Part shown: piece after piece, positions 35,234 through 43,606 of the stretch | Layout of the letters: the number at the start of each line of letters is the position of its first letter | Position numbering within the stretch: the stretch's first letter is position 1 | NCBI RefSeq assembly: GCF_002750975.1 | Contig: NZ_PEJS01000001.1 | Span: forward strand, 1,488,001 to 1,552,000 | DNA: 64,000 nucleotides | Reading direction: 5' to 3' | From: Stenotrophomonas indicatrix | GTDB taxonomy: Bacteria; Pseudomonadota; Gammaproteobacteria; Xanthomonadales; Xanthomonadaceae | The notes under the pieces: generated by a model | Told to the model about the DNA's origin: nothing | Database searches by the model: none | The model's input: only the letters and a program-made list of their open reading frames with translations | Program-made: the position numbers and the translations under genes

Positions 35234-36424
35234 TTGACCATTGATGAGCTTCGAGAGGCTTTGGATGTGTACTTGGCGCCTCTTCTTTCTGCGCAGGTGT
35301 TGCCGGGAACTGTACCCTGCAGGGTAAACAGTCGAAGGGTTGCGTCGCTTGAGCCTTCGAAGACGGCCATTATGGCTGACCCTGCGGACGTGGAGAGGAT
35401 AGTTCTTTATCGTCGTCCGGGATTTACACCTGAAGAGCTGGCGGTAACGAAGGCATTTGTCGAAGAGCTCTTTGCCATACATGGTGCAGCCGGTCCCGAG
35501 TATCGAGCTGAGTTATTCACTTTTCTCCCGGCGCGTGCAATTGCGCGTTATCTGGGCAGTCTTCCCGCGATAAGTTTAATCCTGCGTCAGTTCGTTGCTT
35601 GGTCCGCCCGTACATATGAGGGCGGGGCAATCGCATCGGCCATAGGAATAGATCCAAACGAACTGGGTAATGGAAGTGACCTCACTGAGATATTTAAAGA
35701 GGATTTCTCGGCGGTTATAAGTAACGGATTTGATACTCTGCTAGTTGTAACTCCGGATTGCAATATATCGGGATCTGGGCAACTTCCGGCACATCAGCTC
35801 GGGCTTGGCTATGTGCCATACCGATTGAGCGCCATTGCAGAATGGGCTGACGGTGGCCGCATTGCGCTGGTGTTGAATCGCCTTGGTGAACAGCTGATAT
35901 TCAAAAATAAGAAGCTGATCTTCGCTAAACGTCGCGGCGAATGGCAGTTCTATGCCCATGAGATGTATCTCCGGGAAATGCAGCCTCCTCAAAATAGATT
36001 GTTGCGGGAGGCAATCTACCAAAGCTGTCTAGACATTTCGTTTGCTCGAAGCGGTGGCTGCATAATTGTGATTAGATCTGCGTCGCTTGATGACGTGGGT
36101 GAAGTTGTTTCAGAGTCAGATCTGATTTTAGGGGGGAATCCCTCCATTAAATCAAAAACGATTCGGGCTATGGTGAATGGGAGGTTCCAGAGTCTTGATC
36201 GGCGCTTGCGTCAGGAATTGCTTTCGCTGGATGGTGCTATGGTGCTGGATTATCTGGGTAATATAATGGCGGCAGGTGCGATCATAAGTGTACCTGCGGG
36301 TAGTGAGGGCGGAGGGCGAACCGCCGCAGCAAAGAAGGGTAGTAGCCTCGGACTCGGAATTAAAATTTCCGAGGACGGGGGAATCTCTGTCTATAGGCAA
36401 GAGAACAGAATTTTTGTGGCCTGA
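35234..36424 (+). CDS. Sensor protein with a C-terminal variant diadenylate cyclase (DisA_N/DAC) domain
   Basis: A 396-residue product. Residues ~330-396 look like the core of a DAC (DisA_N) domain: the LDGAMVL motif has D333-G334-A335, and the closing strands are GIKISEDGGISVY. The usual GTRHR-AA motif is replaced by GGGR-TAAAKK (R362). The N-terminal ~300 residues are an unrecognised domain, which may be the DACNV-type sensor described from genome analyses. DAC enzymes make cyclic di-AMP, but the altered motif means the product or activity is open. The start is TTG at 35234, with GGAGG seven bases upstream; ATG at 35227 is out of frame. Codon use is AT-rich. Confidence 0.75.
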   Translation: MTIDELREALDVYLAPLLSAQVLPGTVPCRVNSRRVASLEPSKTAIMADPADVERIVLYRRPGFTPEELAVTKAFVEELFAIHGAAGPEYRAELFTFLPARAIARYLGSLPAISLILRQFVAWSARTYEGGAIASAIGIDPNELGNGSDLTEIFKEDFSAVISNGFDTLLVVTPDCNISGSGQLPAHQLGLGYVPYRLSAIAEWADGGRIALVLNRLGEQLIFKNKKLIFAKRRGEWQFYAHEMYLREMQPPQNRLLREAIYQSCLDISFARSGGCIIVIRSASLDDVGEVVSESDLILGGNPSIKSKTIRAMVNGRFQSLDRRLRQELLSLDGAMVLDYLGNIMAAGAIISVPAGSEGGGRTAAAKKGSSLGLGIKISEDGGISVYRQENRIFVA

Positions 36425-36712
36425 TCAGTGGATGTCCGGCGTTCGCTCCAGCAGTGGCAACTCTGGAGAGGGTGCCGCAGGCTCTACAAGAGCATCTAAG
36501 AAGTGGTGGGCCGCCAGCCATCTGCAAGTGGTCAGCGTTGCAATAATTTTCCACTCAAGCTGTTCTCACTTACGCTTGCTACGTAGCTTCAAGGAAGATC
36601 GCCGAAGACGTCACTCTGGATGGGTTCAGCGCCTCGGCGTCGCGATGCTCTTTCGGAAAGGTCTAATCTTGTGTAATGTCGGCCACATCAAGCCAAGGAG
36701 GGGGGGGCTGAA
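36425..36712. other. Gap between the DAC-domain gene and the ABC-3C-type genes
   Basis: About 290 bases. An open frame (36288-36731) spans it but begins inside the previous gene and ends inside the next one. Its composition is that of an out-of-frame reading, so it was not called. The gap is long enough to hold a separate promoter for the three-gene system. AAGGAGGGGG at 36695-36704 is the ribosome binding site of the next gene. Confidence 0.4.
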
Positions 36713-37645
36713 GTGTCTGCTTTCGTGTTGAGTACTTACTTCCAATTGCGGTTGCATAGAAGCAATGGAAATCAGTTCCAGGATCTGTTCAATGAGCTCA
36801 TGACCAGAAGTCAGGGTGGCTACGTTGCCGTGAAGCCATGGGGTAGTCATGGCGACCGGGGCAATGATGGATATGTGCCAGCGGAGCTTCGATTTTTTCA
36901 ACTCTATGCGCCGAGTTCTGAAGCCAATCCCGTGACATCCTGCTCTAAGGCGGTGGGAGACTTCTCTAAGCTTGAGGAGGCCTACCCTAATCTTAAGCAT
37001 TATCACTTCGTGATGAATGATAAGTTTCAAGGGATTCCTGCGCCGGTGGCAGAATCATTGGTTAAGCTAAAGCAGGATAAATCAACTCTTGGGGACTGCT
37101 CCCCTATTGGGGCGTATGAGCTTCGGTCGCGATTTGAGGCTCTTTCTCAGGAGCAGCAAATTTTGATCGTGGGAGACCTTCCTGCATTCATTCCTAAGCA
37201 GTTGGATCTTTCAATTTTAGGTGCGATTCTAAAAGAGCTTGCGGATAATGACGATGACTTGGTTCATCTTGATAGAATTGATCTTCCAGCGGAATTTGAT
37301 GCCAAAGCTGCGTTTAATGGATTTAGTGATGCAGTTAAGTCCAGGCTGACTCAATACGCGCGAAGAAGTCACCTCGTTGATAAGATGCTATCGCATCGAG
37401 ACTCCTCTTGGCTTCAGTCGATTTCCGAAGAGGTGAAGCAACGTTATACTGGTACTCCGAAGGGCGCTACCCCGGATGAGCGATTCTGGCTTCTTTCTGA
37501 GTCGTTGATACCTGAATTTGCTAAAGCACATGCACATACTTTGAAAGCATTTCGAGAGGCTTCCCTGCTGGTGATTGCAAAATACTTCGAGGCTTGTGAT
37601 GTCTTTGAAAATCCAAACAGCACTGCTGCCCCAAAAGCACATTGA
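36713..37645 (+). CDS. ABC-3C-type system CTD/effector protein with a possible nuclease-like N terminus
   Basis: A 310-residue protein starting at GTG with a strong AAGGAGG upstream. Near the N terminus, NGNQFQDLFNELM is followed by a G47-D-R-G-N-D-G53 turn and F-F-Q63-L-Y-A-P. This pattern is typical of the first protein of ABC three-component (ABC-3C) conflict systems. It also recalls a PD-(D/E)xK-like core in which the E-x-K pair is replaced by Q-x-Y. The middle and C-terminal parts are helical and would be the ABC-3C C-terminal domain that contacts the other components. Nuclease activity is inference. It overlaps the next gene by 47 bases. Confidence 0.75.
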   Translation: MSAFVLSTYFQLRLHRSNGNQFQDLFNELMTRSQGGYVAVKPWGSHGDRGNDGYVPAELRFFQLYAPSSEANPVTSCSKAVGDFSKLEEAYPNLKHYHFVMNDKFQGIPAPVAESLVKLKQDKSTLGDCSPIGAYELRSRFEALSQEQQILIVGDLPAFIPKQLDLSILGAILKELADNDDDLVHLDRIDLPAEFDAKAAFNGFSDAVKSRLTQYARRSHLVDKMLSHRDSSWLQSISEEVKQRYTGTPKGATPDERFWLLSESLIPEFAKAHAHTLKAFREASLLVIAKYFEACDVFENPNSTAAPKAH

Positions 37646-37862
37646 TTTTAGTCAGTCGCTCGTCGGCATTGGTGGCTTTGTTAGAGCGCTGCTTAGGACG
37701 GGCCCGAAGAGCTTTGACCAGGTGTGGCGGATGGCTTATGCCGATGACTCTGATTGGCCTTCTAAACCGTCCGCCGAGCAGGTGATGCTTGCGATCATCA
37801 TTCTGTTCTCAATAGGGCAATTGGAGCACGTTGGCGACGGAAGGTTTGGGTTGATAGGATGA
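37599..37862 (+). CDS. ABC-3C-type middle component (MC6-like)
   Basis: An 87-residue product. LLPQKHIDFSQSLVGIGGFVRALL followed by SFDQVWRMAYA, then a C-terminal QVMLAIIILFSIGQLEHVGDGRFGL, matches the small winged-helix-like middle components of ABC-3C systems. I recall the 'L-P-x-K-H...S-L...G' start from the MC6 group. ATG at 37599 was chosen; a TTG at 37575 would lengthen it by eight residues. It is embedded between its neighbours, overlapping the upstream gene by 47 bases and the downstream gene by four (ATGA). Such packing indicates one operon with coupled translation. Confidence 0.75.
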   Translation: MSLKIQTALLPQKHIDFSQSLVGIGGFVRALLRTGPKSFDQVWRMAYADDSDWPSKPSAEQVMLAIIILFSIGQLEHVGDGRFGLIG

Positions 37863-39553
37863 GAATAGTTAGACTTTCCTCTAGTGAGAGTAGCTTTAGG
37901 GAGCTCCGATTTCGCGAGAAGGGAGTGTCTCTCATCCTTGGTGACGGAGAGCATGTCGCCGGTCGACAGGATGGCGATAGCAATGGGGTTGGGAAGACTT
38001 TGGCTCTGCGCTTGATTCATCATTGTCTGGGCGCAGACAAGCCGCCACCGGCTTTGGCTTCAGTGGCTGCGGAATGGTGGTTTTACTTGGATGTCCGAAT
38101 CGGAGGTCGCGATTTTCGGATTGCCCGGAAAGGTGACGGTTCAAAGATCGCTTTGAACGAGAAGGAGATAAGGATTAAGCCATTTCGTGAGTGGCTCAAT
38201 CAATACGGTGGTTTCGAGTCGGATGTGCACTCTTTCCGTTCATTGTTTCCTAGGTTTGCGCGAAGGAGTCAGGAGGACTCGGCGAGTCCCGTGGCACTTG
38301 AAAAGGAACTTCCGCACGAGGCTTTGCAGAGAACACTATATCTCCTTAACGTCGATGAGGTCTTATCAAGGCGAAAAGTTGAGCTAAAGGAGCGACTGGA
38401 TGCTCTGAAGGACGAAGTAAAGCTTTTAAAGAAATCTAGTATATTTAGGGATGTCTTCAAGGCTGGTCAGCGACCAGAGAGTAGATTGAAGGAGCTTGGC
38501 GCTGAATCCGATATCCTTCGTGCAAATCTCCAGTCATTTGAAGTTTCTGAAGACTATAGGAATATCGAAGATCAGGCCAATCAGCTGACCAGCGAGCTCA
38601 GAGCGATCTCGGAGGAGATCCATCTTCTGAAGTTCGAGCTAGATGGTGTTAAGGATGCTCAACAGCGTCGGGTTGATATCACTCGCAACGATCTTCTTTC
38701 GCTGTATGAAGGTCTCGGTCAGATCTTTCGACCCGAAGCGTTGAGGCATTTTCAGCAGGTTGAAGATTTTCAGAAGGCTCTGGTATCGAATCGCGAGCAT
38801 CGTTTGATGAAGGACGAAATTCGGATACGAGAAGAAATTAATAATCTTGAGGCCTCTGAGTCGTCGAAGTCCACTGCTCGCGCCATGCTCCTACAGCATA
38901 TAGCTGGGAAAAGAGCTCTGGATGAGTATGTTTCTCTGACTATGAAGCTTGCTGGGCTGGAGGAGGAGAGGAAGCGTCTTCAGTCCTTTGTTGATCTTGA
39001 GAAAGATAAGGCGAAAGAGTTGCAGATCGTGAAATCTGCAATGGTGTATCAGGACGAGTTGGCATTGCGATATGCCCAGTCTGATCCGCTGGATGACCTT
39101 GATGGAAAGTATAGGTCAATCGTTCAGCGGCTCTATCCGGATAGCTCGGCCGGGATCACCCTGAAGAATAACTCAGGGGAGAATAAAGTAAGGTTCAATT
39201 TGGATGTTTCAGTCCAAGGTCAAGACTCTGATGGTATTGCGAACGCCCGAATTATCTGCTTTGATTGGCTTCTCTTTAAGCATGGTCGGGAGCATAATAT
39301 GGATGTTCTCTGGCATGATAATCGACTATTTGCTGACATGGATCCCAAGCCTAGAGCGAGTTGGTTTTCTTTCATTAGTGAAACCTTCATGAAGGAGGAT
39401 AGGCAGTACATCGCAACGCTCAATTATGAGAACTTTCATAGCATGGCGCCATTTCTCCATGATTCGATTCGAAGCATGCTTGAGAATAGTGTAATTGTTA
39501 CGCTTAAGGGGGATAGAGATGCGAACAGGCTAATGGGTGTGAAGTTTGGATAG
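37859..39553 (+). CDS. DUF2326-family ABC ATPase with coiled coil (ABC-3C ATPase)
   Basis: A 564-residue product with an SMC/RecN-like layout. A Walker A motif, GDSNGVGKT, is at residues 39-47 after an N-terminal strand. A long charged coiled coil spans about residues 160-400 (RRKVELKERLDALKDEVKLLKK, LTSELRAISEEIHLLKFEL). The C-terminal half of the ATPase site follows (ARIICFDWLLFKHGREHNMDVLWHDNRLF, a Walker B/D-loop region). DUF2326 proteins are the ABC ATPase subunit of ABC-3C systems, proposed to be anti-invader systems. The start overlaps the middle component by four bases. No signature-motif check was possible by eye. Confidence 0.85.
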   Translation: MRIVRLSSSESSFRELRFREKGVSLILGDGEHVAGRQDGDSNGVGKTLALRLIHHCLGADKPPPALASVAAEWWFYLDVRIGGRDFRIARKGDGSKIALNEKEIRIKPFREWLNQYGGFESDVHSFRSLFPRFARRSQEDSASPVALEKELPHEALQRTLYLLNVDEVLSRRKVELKERLDALKDEVKLLKKSSIFRDVFKAGQRPESRLKELGAESDILRANLQSFEVSEDYRNIEDQANQLTSELRAISEEIHLLKFELDGVKDAQQRRVDITRNDLLSLYEGLGQIFRPEALRHFQQVEDFQKALVSNREHRLMKDEIRIREEINNLEASESSKSTARAMLLQHIAGKRALDEYVSLTMKLAGLEEERKRLQSFVDLEKDKAKELQIVKSAMVYQDELALRYAQSDPLDDLDGKYRSIVQRLYPDSSAGITLKNNSGENKVRFNLDVSVQGQDSDGIANARIICFDWLLFKHGREHNMDVLWHDNRLFADMDPKPRASWFSFISETFMKEDRQYIATLNYENFHSMAPFLHDSIRSMLENSVIVTLKGDRDANRLMGVKFG

Positions 39554-39632
39554 TGCTTTTGCTCGGCTTCGGAGATTGGTGCCTTGGCCGGAGTAGCCGG
39601 CGATCAGCCATATTCTGAACAATCTAGTTTCG

Positions 39633-39989
39633 TCATTCGGGCCTGACCTCCCGACAAGCCCATTCCATCAACCCCCGGCAAGCCAGAAACAACCCATCAA
39701 CAACCCCCTCATCCAAATGCCGCTCCGGGTCCGCTGCCACCCGGCAGCGGTCTGCGGCGTGCAGTATCTCCAGAACCGTCAGCGCACCCACCATCGCGCG
39801 CTCGGTCCTCGCTAGGCTCACGCGGCGGCCGGGTGATACGTCGGTTTCTGGCCACGGGTGCCCATCGGCACCCTCGCAGCCGCGCATGCGCTTGAGGATG
39901 CCGAGGAGGGAGTTCAGGTCGGGCAGGGGAGTGTCGTCGTTGATGGGCTCAACAACGGTGTACGAAGAGAAGGTGTCGGATTCGTTCAT
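39633..39989 (-). CDS. Small conserved hypothetical protein
   Basis: The 118-residue product, starting MNESDTFSSYTVVEPIND, is rich in acidic residues at the N terminus and then helical, ending DEGVVDGLFLACRGLMEWACREVRPE. The shape resembles small (about 100 residues) proteins of unknown function that are scattered in pseudomonad and xanthomonad genomes. I cannot name a family with confidence. The frame stays open 44 codons further upstream, but that part overlaps structured DNA, so ATG at 39989 is preferred. GC content and codon use are back to the host level, so it may lie outside the AT-rich island. Confidence 0.6.
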   Translation of the reverse strand: MNESDTFSSYTVVEPINDDTPLPDLNSLLGILKRMRGCEGADGHPWPETDVSPGRRVSLARTERAMVGALTVLEILHAADRCRVAADPERHLDEGVVDGLFLACRGLMEWACREVRPE

Positions 39990-40134
39990 GGCGTCGGCTT
40001 CCGTGGCTGTGCTTAACAGCGCCACCGCGTAGGCGGGGTGGCGGACGATGCGTGGCTGCAAACCGGGACGAAGTAGTGCCATGACCGGTGGGCCAGAAGA
40101 CCCCCACGCACCGCCCGCCATAGAGGCCGACGGA

Positions 40135-40258
40135 TTGCCCGCCGGCGCCGGTTAAGGACGGCGCCGACGGGCAAGCGTAAACAACAGGCACATCGAACGT
40201 CACGGGTTTGCAGACCCGCTGCCACCCGTTGTCGGTGGCGCGCCATGGTGTTTACGCT
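40135..40258 (-). ncRNA. Candidate structured RNA upstream of the small hypothetical gene
   Basis: Read on the minus strand, a 10-bp closing stem (40249-40258 with 40174-40183, AGCGTAAACA/TGTTTACGCT) encloses two hairpins. One has stem GCCACC/GGTGGC (40221-40226 with 40234-40239) and the other CGGGT/ACCCG (40203-40207 with 40214-40218). This is a three-way junction. It is followed at once by a 16-bp hairpin with one mismatch (40135-40150 with 40159-40174; loop of eight). Four nested or adjoining stems in 124 bases are unlikely by chance. The element lies 5' of the minus-strand gene at 39633-39989. Function and family are unknown; a DNA-level role is equally possible. Confidence 0.5.
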
Positions 40259-40332
40259 GCCGCTTCGAATGCAAATTGAAATTCGCGAAGAAATCGCGCG
40301 ATTCGAGAGGGGGAAACTATTGTTGCACGCGC

Positions 40333-40373
40333 CATTCGTGCAGCAGGCGACGCCGCAAGACGCATTCGTGCAG
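40333..40373 (+). repeat. 11-bp direct repeats upstream of the LysR gene region
   Basis: CATTCGTGCAG occurs at 40333-40343 and 40363-40373, 30 bases start to start, in the gene-free stretch 40259-40536. No gene is supported in that stretch. The repeats could be binding sites for a regulator or initiator. Confidence 0.45.
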
Positions 40374-40536
40374 ATGCGCAGCCGATTGCGAATCAGAGTG
40401 ACGTAATCGCCCATGACGCAAGCGGATAACGCGACGGCGTTCTTTGCAACAGTTCTTAGTCCGCAGCGAATGGCAACGCTGTTTGATTAGCCGCATGGCC
40501 CGAAAAGCGGTCCAAAGCCGACATCGCCAGGGACCA

Positions 40537-41469
40537 TCAGAAACCTCGACCAACGCCGTCTTCGACGACCGACGCATTCCCCACCAGCAACTCAATCATC
40601 GCTCTTGCAGCCGCCGACTGCCGCCGATGCGGCGCATAGATCACCGAGAACGGCCGCGACCGCCCACACAGCTGCGGCAGCACTTCCACCAGCTGCCCAC
40701 GCTGCATCCGCTCGCGCACGATGAATTCATAACTCTGGCAAATCCCAATACCCTGTTCGGCCAGCGACACCACGCCCAGTACATCGTCGGAGGTCTCGAT
40801 GGACGAGCGCGGCAGCCAGTCCACGTCGCGCCCGTCGTCGCGGAAGATCCACGGCGCCAGCCGCCCGGTGCGTGGCATCACGAAGGGCAGGCACAGGTGC
40901 TGCTGCAGGTCGTCCAGCGTCTGCGGCGTGCCGCGGCGCTGCAGGTAGTCCGGCGCGGCCACCAGTAGCAGTGGCGCGTCTTCCAGCTTCCGCCCCACCA
41001 GCCCACTGTCCGGTAGCTGGCCCAGGCGGATGGCCAGGTCGAAGCCTTCGGCCACCAGGTCCACGTTGCGGTTGGTGATGTTCAGTTCCACCTGCACCTG
41101 CGGGTACTGCTGCGCAAAGCGCGCCAGCACGGGCGGCAGCCGGTAGTGGCCATAGGTGGTGGGCACGCTCAGGCGCACGCGGCCGGCCAGCGCACCGTCC
41201 TGGGCCAGTACGTCGCGCTCGGCGTCGTCCAGCAGGCCGAAGGCGGTGCGTACCTGTTCCCGATAGAGCCGCCCGGCATCGGTCAGGCCCACGCGGCGGG
41301 TGGTCCGCTGCAGCAGCTGCCGGCCCAGCCGCGCTTCCAGTCGGGTGACCGCGCGGCTCAGCACCGAGGGCGTGGTGGACAGCGCCACCGCGCCAGCTGT
41401 GAACGAGCCGTGCTCGACCACCGCCAGGAACACCTCCACATCGCCCAGGTAGTCGAACTTGCGGCTCAT
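40537..41469 (-). CDS. LysR-family transcriptional regulator
   Basis: The 310-residue product starts with the LysR helix-turn-helix (DVEVFLAVVEHGSFTAGAVALSTTPSVLSRAVTRLEARLGRQLLQRTTRRVGLTDAG). The two-lobed effector-binding domain follows (LSVPTTYGHYRLPPVLARFAQQYPQVQVELNITN, EQGIGICQSYEFIV). It is of the broad CrgA/DmlR-like group. Length is normal when started at 41469; the open frame extends far upstream in a frame antisense to the next gene. It is divergent from the DJ-1/PfpI-family gene, the usual arrangement for a LysR regulator and its target. The shared 96-base gap holds the palindrome AATTGGGCCAATT. Confidence 0.92.
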   Translation of the reverse strand: MSRKFDYLGDVEVFLAVVEHGSFTAGAVALSTTPSVLSRAVTRLEARLGRQLLQRTTRRVGLTDAGRLYREQVRTAFGLLDDAERDVLAQDGALAGRVRLSVPTTYGHYRLPPVLARFAQQYPQVQVELNITNRNVDLVAEGFDLAIRLGQLPDSGLVGRKLEDAPLLLVAAPDYLQRRGTPQTLDDLQQHLCLPFVMPRTGRLAPWIFRDDGRDVDWLPRSSIETSDDVLGVVSLAEQGIGICQSYEFIVRERMQRGQLVEVLPQLCGRSRPFSVIYAPHRRQSAAARAMIELLVGNASVVEDGVGRGF

Positions 41470-41497
41470 TTGGCTCTCCGGGGAACAGATTTTTTGC

Positions 41498-41510
41498 AAT
41501 TGGGCCAATT
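41498..41510. promoter_or_regulatory. Palindrome in the divergent LysR / DJ-1-like intergenic region
   Basis: AATTGG-G-CCAATT is a perfect 13-base palindrome between the two divergent start codons. It is a candidate LysR binding site because of its place, although LysR boxes usually follow T-N11-A. Confidence 0.45.
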
Positions 41511-41534
41511 TATCGCCGCTGGAGCGATGAATAA

Positions 41535-43076
<1,542 letters not shown>

Positions 43077-43352
43077 TACAGAGTTCTCCTCTCAAGAGTG
43101 GGCTTTCTTCTTCATCCGTTCCCCGCTAGCGGGGCAAAGTGCTTGGCGATTGCGACAAACATGGCAGCAGTCACGATGCTGCCGGCGTCGGTCCAGGGCG
43201 AAAAGGGGGGATGGCCTGCAACCCCCGCCAATGCGGAACGCCAGAGTGTCTTTTGAGTCCATCAGGCGCTGCTGCAGCGGGACAGTGCGCCGCGCCGTAA
43301 CAACACAATACGAGCACCACCAGCCAGAATTGAAACTGAGATGGAGCTCGCA

Positions 43353-43598
43353 TCACGGCGTCGCCCACCGGCTGATGCCGTAATCGGCACGCTTTAATTG
43401 CGGTTTATATCGCGGCGCTTCTTCAAATGCCTGCCGAGTGGCTGCTCTGGCCTCTGGCCAAGACGCGGCCCGCACCCACTGGCTCATTTCGCCAACCAAG
43501 GAGCACTCTTGCTCGCTGGTGAGTGGGTCATCGCCTTGCGCTTCAGGAAGGCCAGACGGTGATATACCTGTAGCGCTCGATCCAGACTCAAAAGGACG
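43353..43598 (-). pseudogene. C-terminal remnant of an unidentified gene
   Basis: An open minus-strand frame of 81 codons lies between an upstream in-frame TGA (43599-43601) and a stop at 43353. Read from the 5' side it begins RPFESGSSATGISPSGLPEA and ends KRADYGISRWATP. It has coherent, protein-like composition (QECSLVGEMSQWVRAASWPEARAATRQAFEEAPRYK). There is no usable start near its 5' end and no ribosome binding site. It looks like the tail of a longer gene whose front was lost or replaced. The rest of the 530-base gap (43077-43352) holds nothing supported. Confidence 0.45.
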
Positions 43599-43606
43599 TC
43601 ACTGAA

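Noticed and set aside
35048..35482. A minus-strand open frame over the start of the DAC-domain gene
   Set aside because: Arg/Ser-rich and antisense; the plus-strand gene has a strong GGAGG and a coherent protein.
36288..36731. A 147-codon open frame between the DAC gene and the ABC-3C block
   Set aside because: Begins inside one gene and ends inside another, with no ribosome binding site and a Ser/Arg-rich out-of-frame look.
43171..43368. A 65-codon minus-strand frame with a hydrophobic N terminus
   Set aside because: It could be a small secreted protein, but it overlaps the gene remnant in another frame, ends in Pro/Arg-rich sequence and has no clear ribosome binding site.
43521..43530. 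GAGTGGGTCA as a second island attachment site
   Set aside because: Only seven bases match the guaA core, and the intervening genes at 40.5-43 kb have host-like composition.
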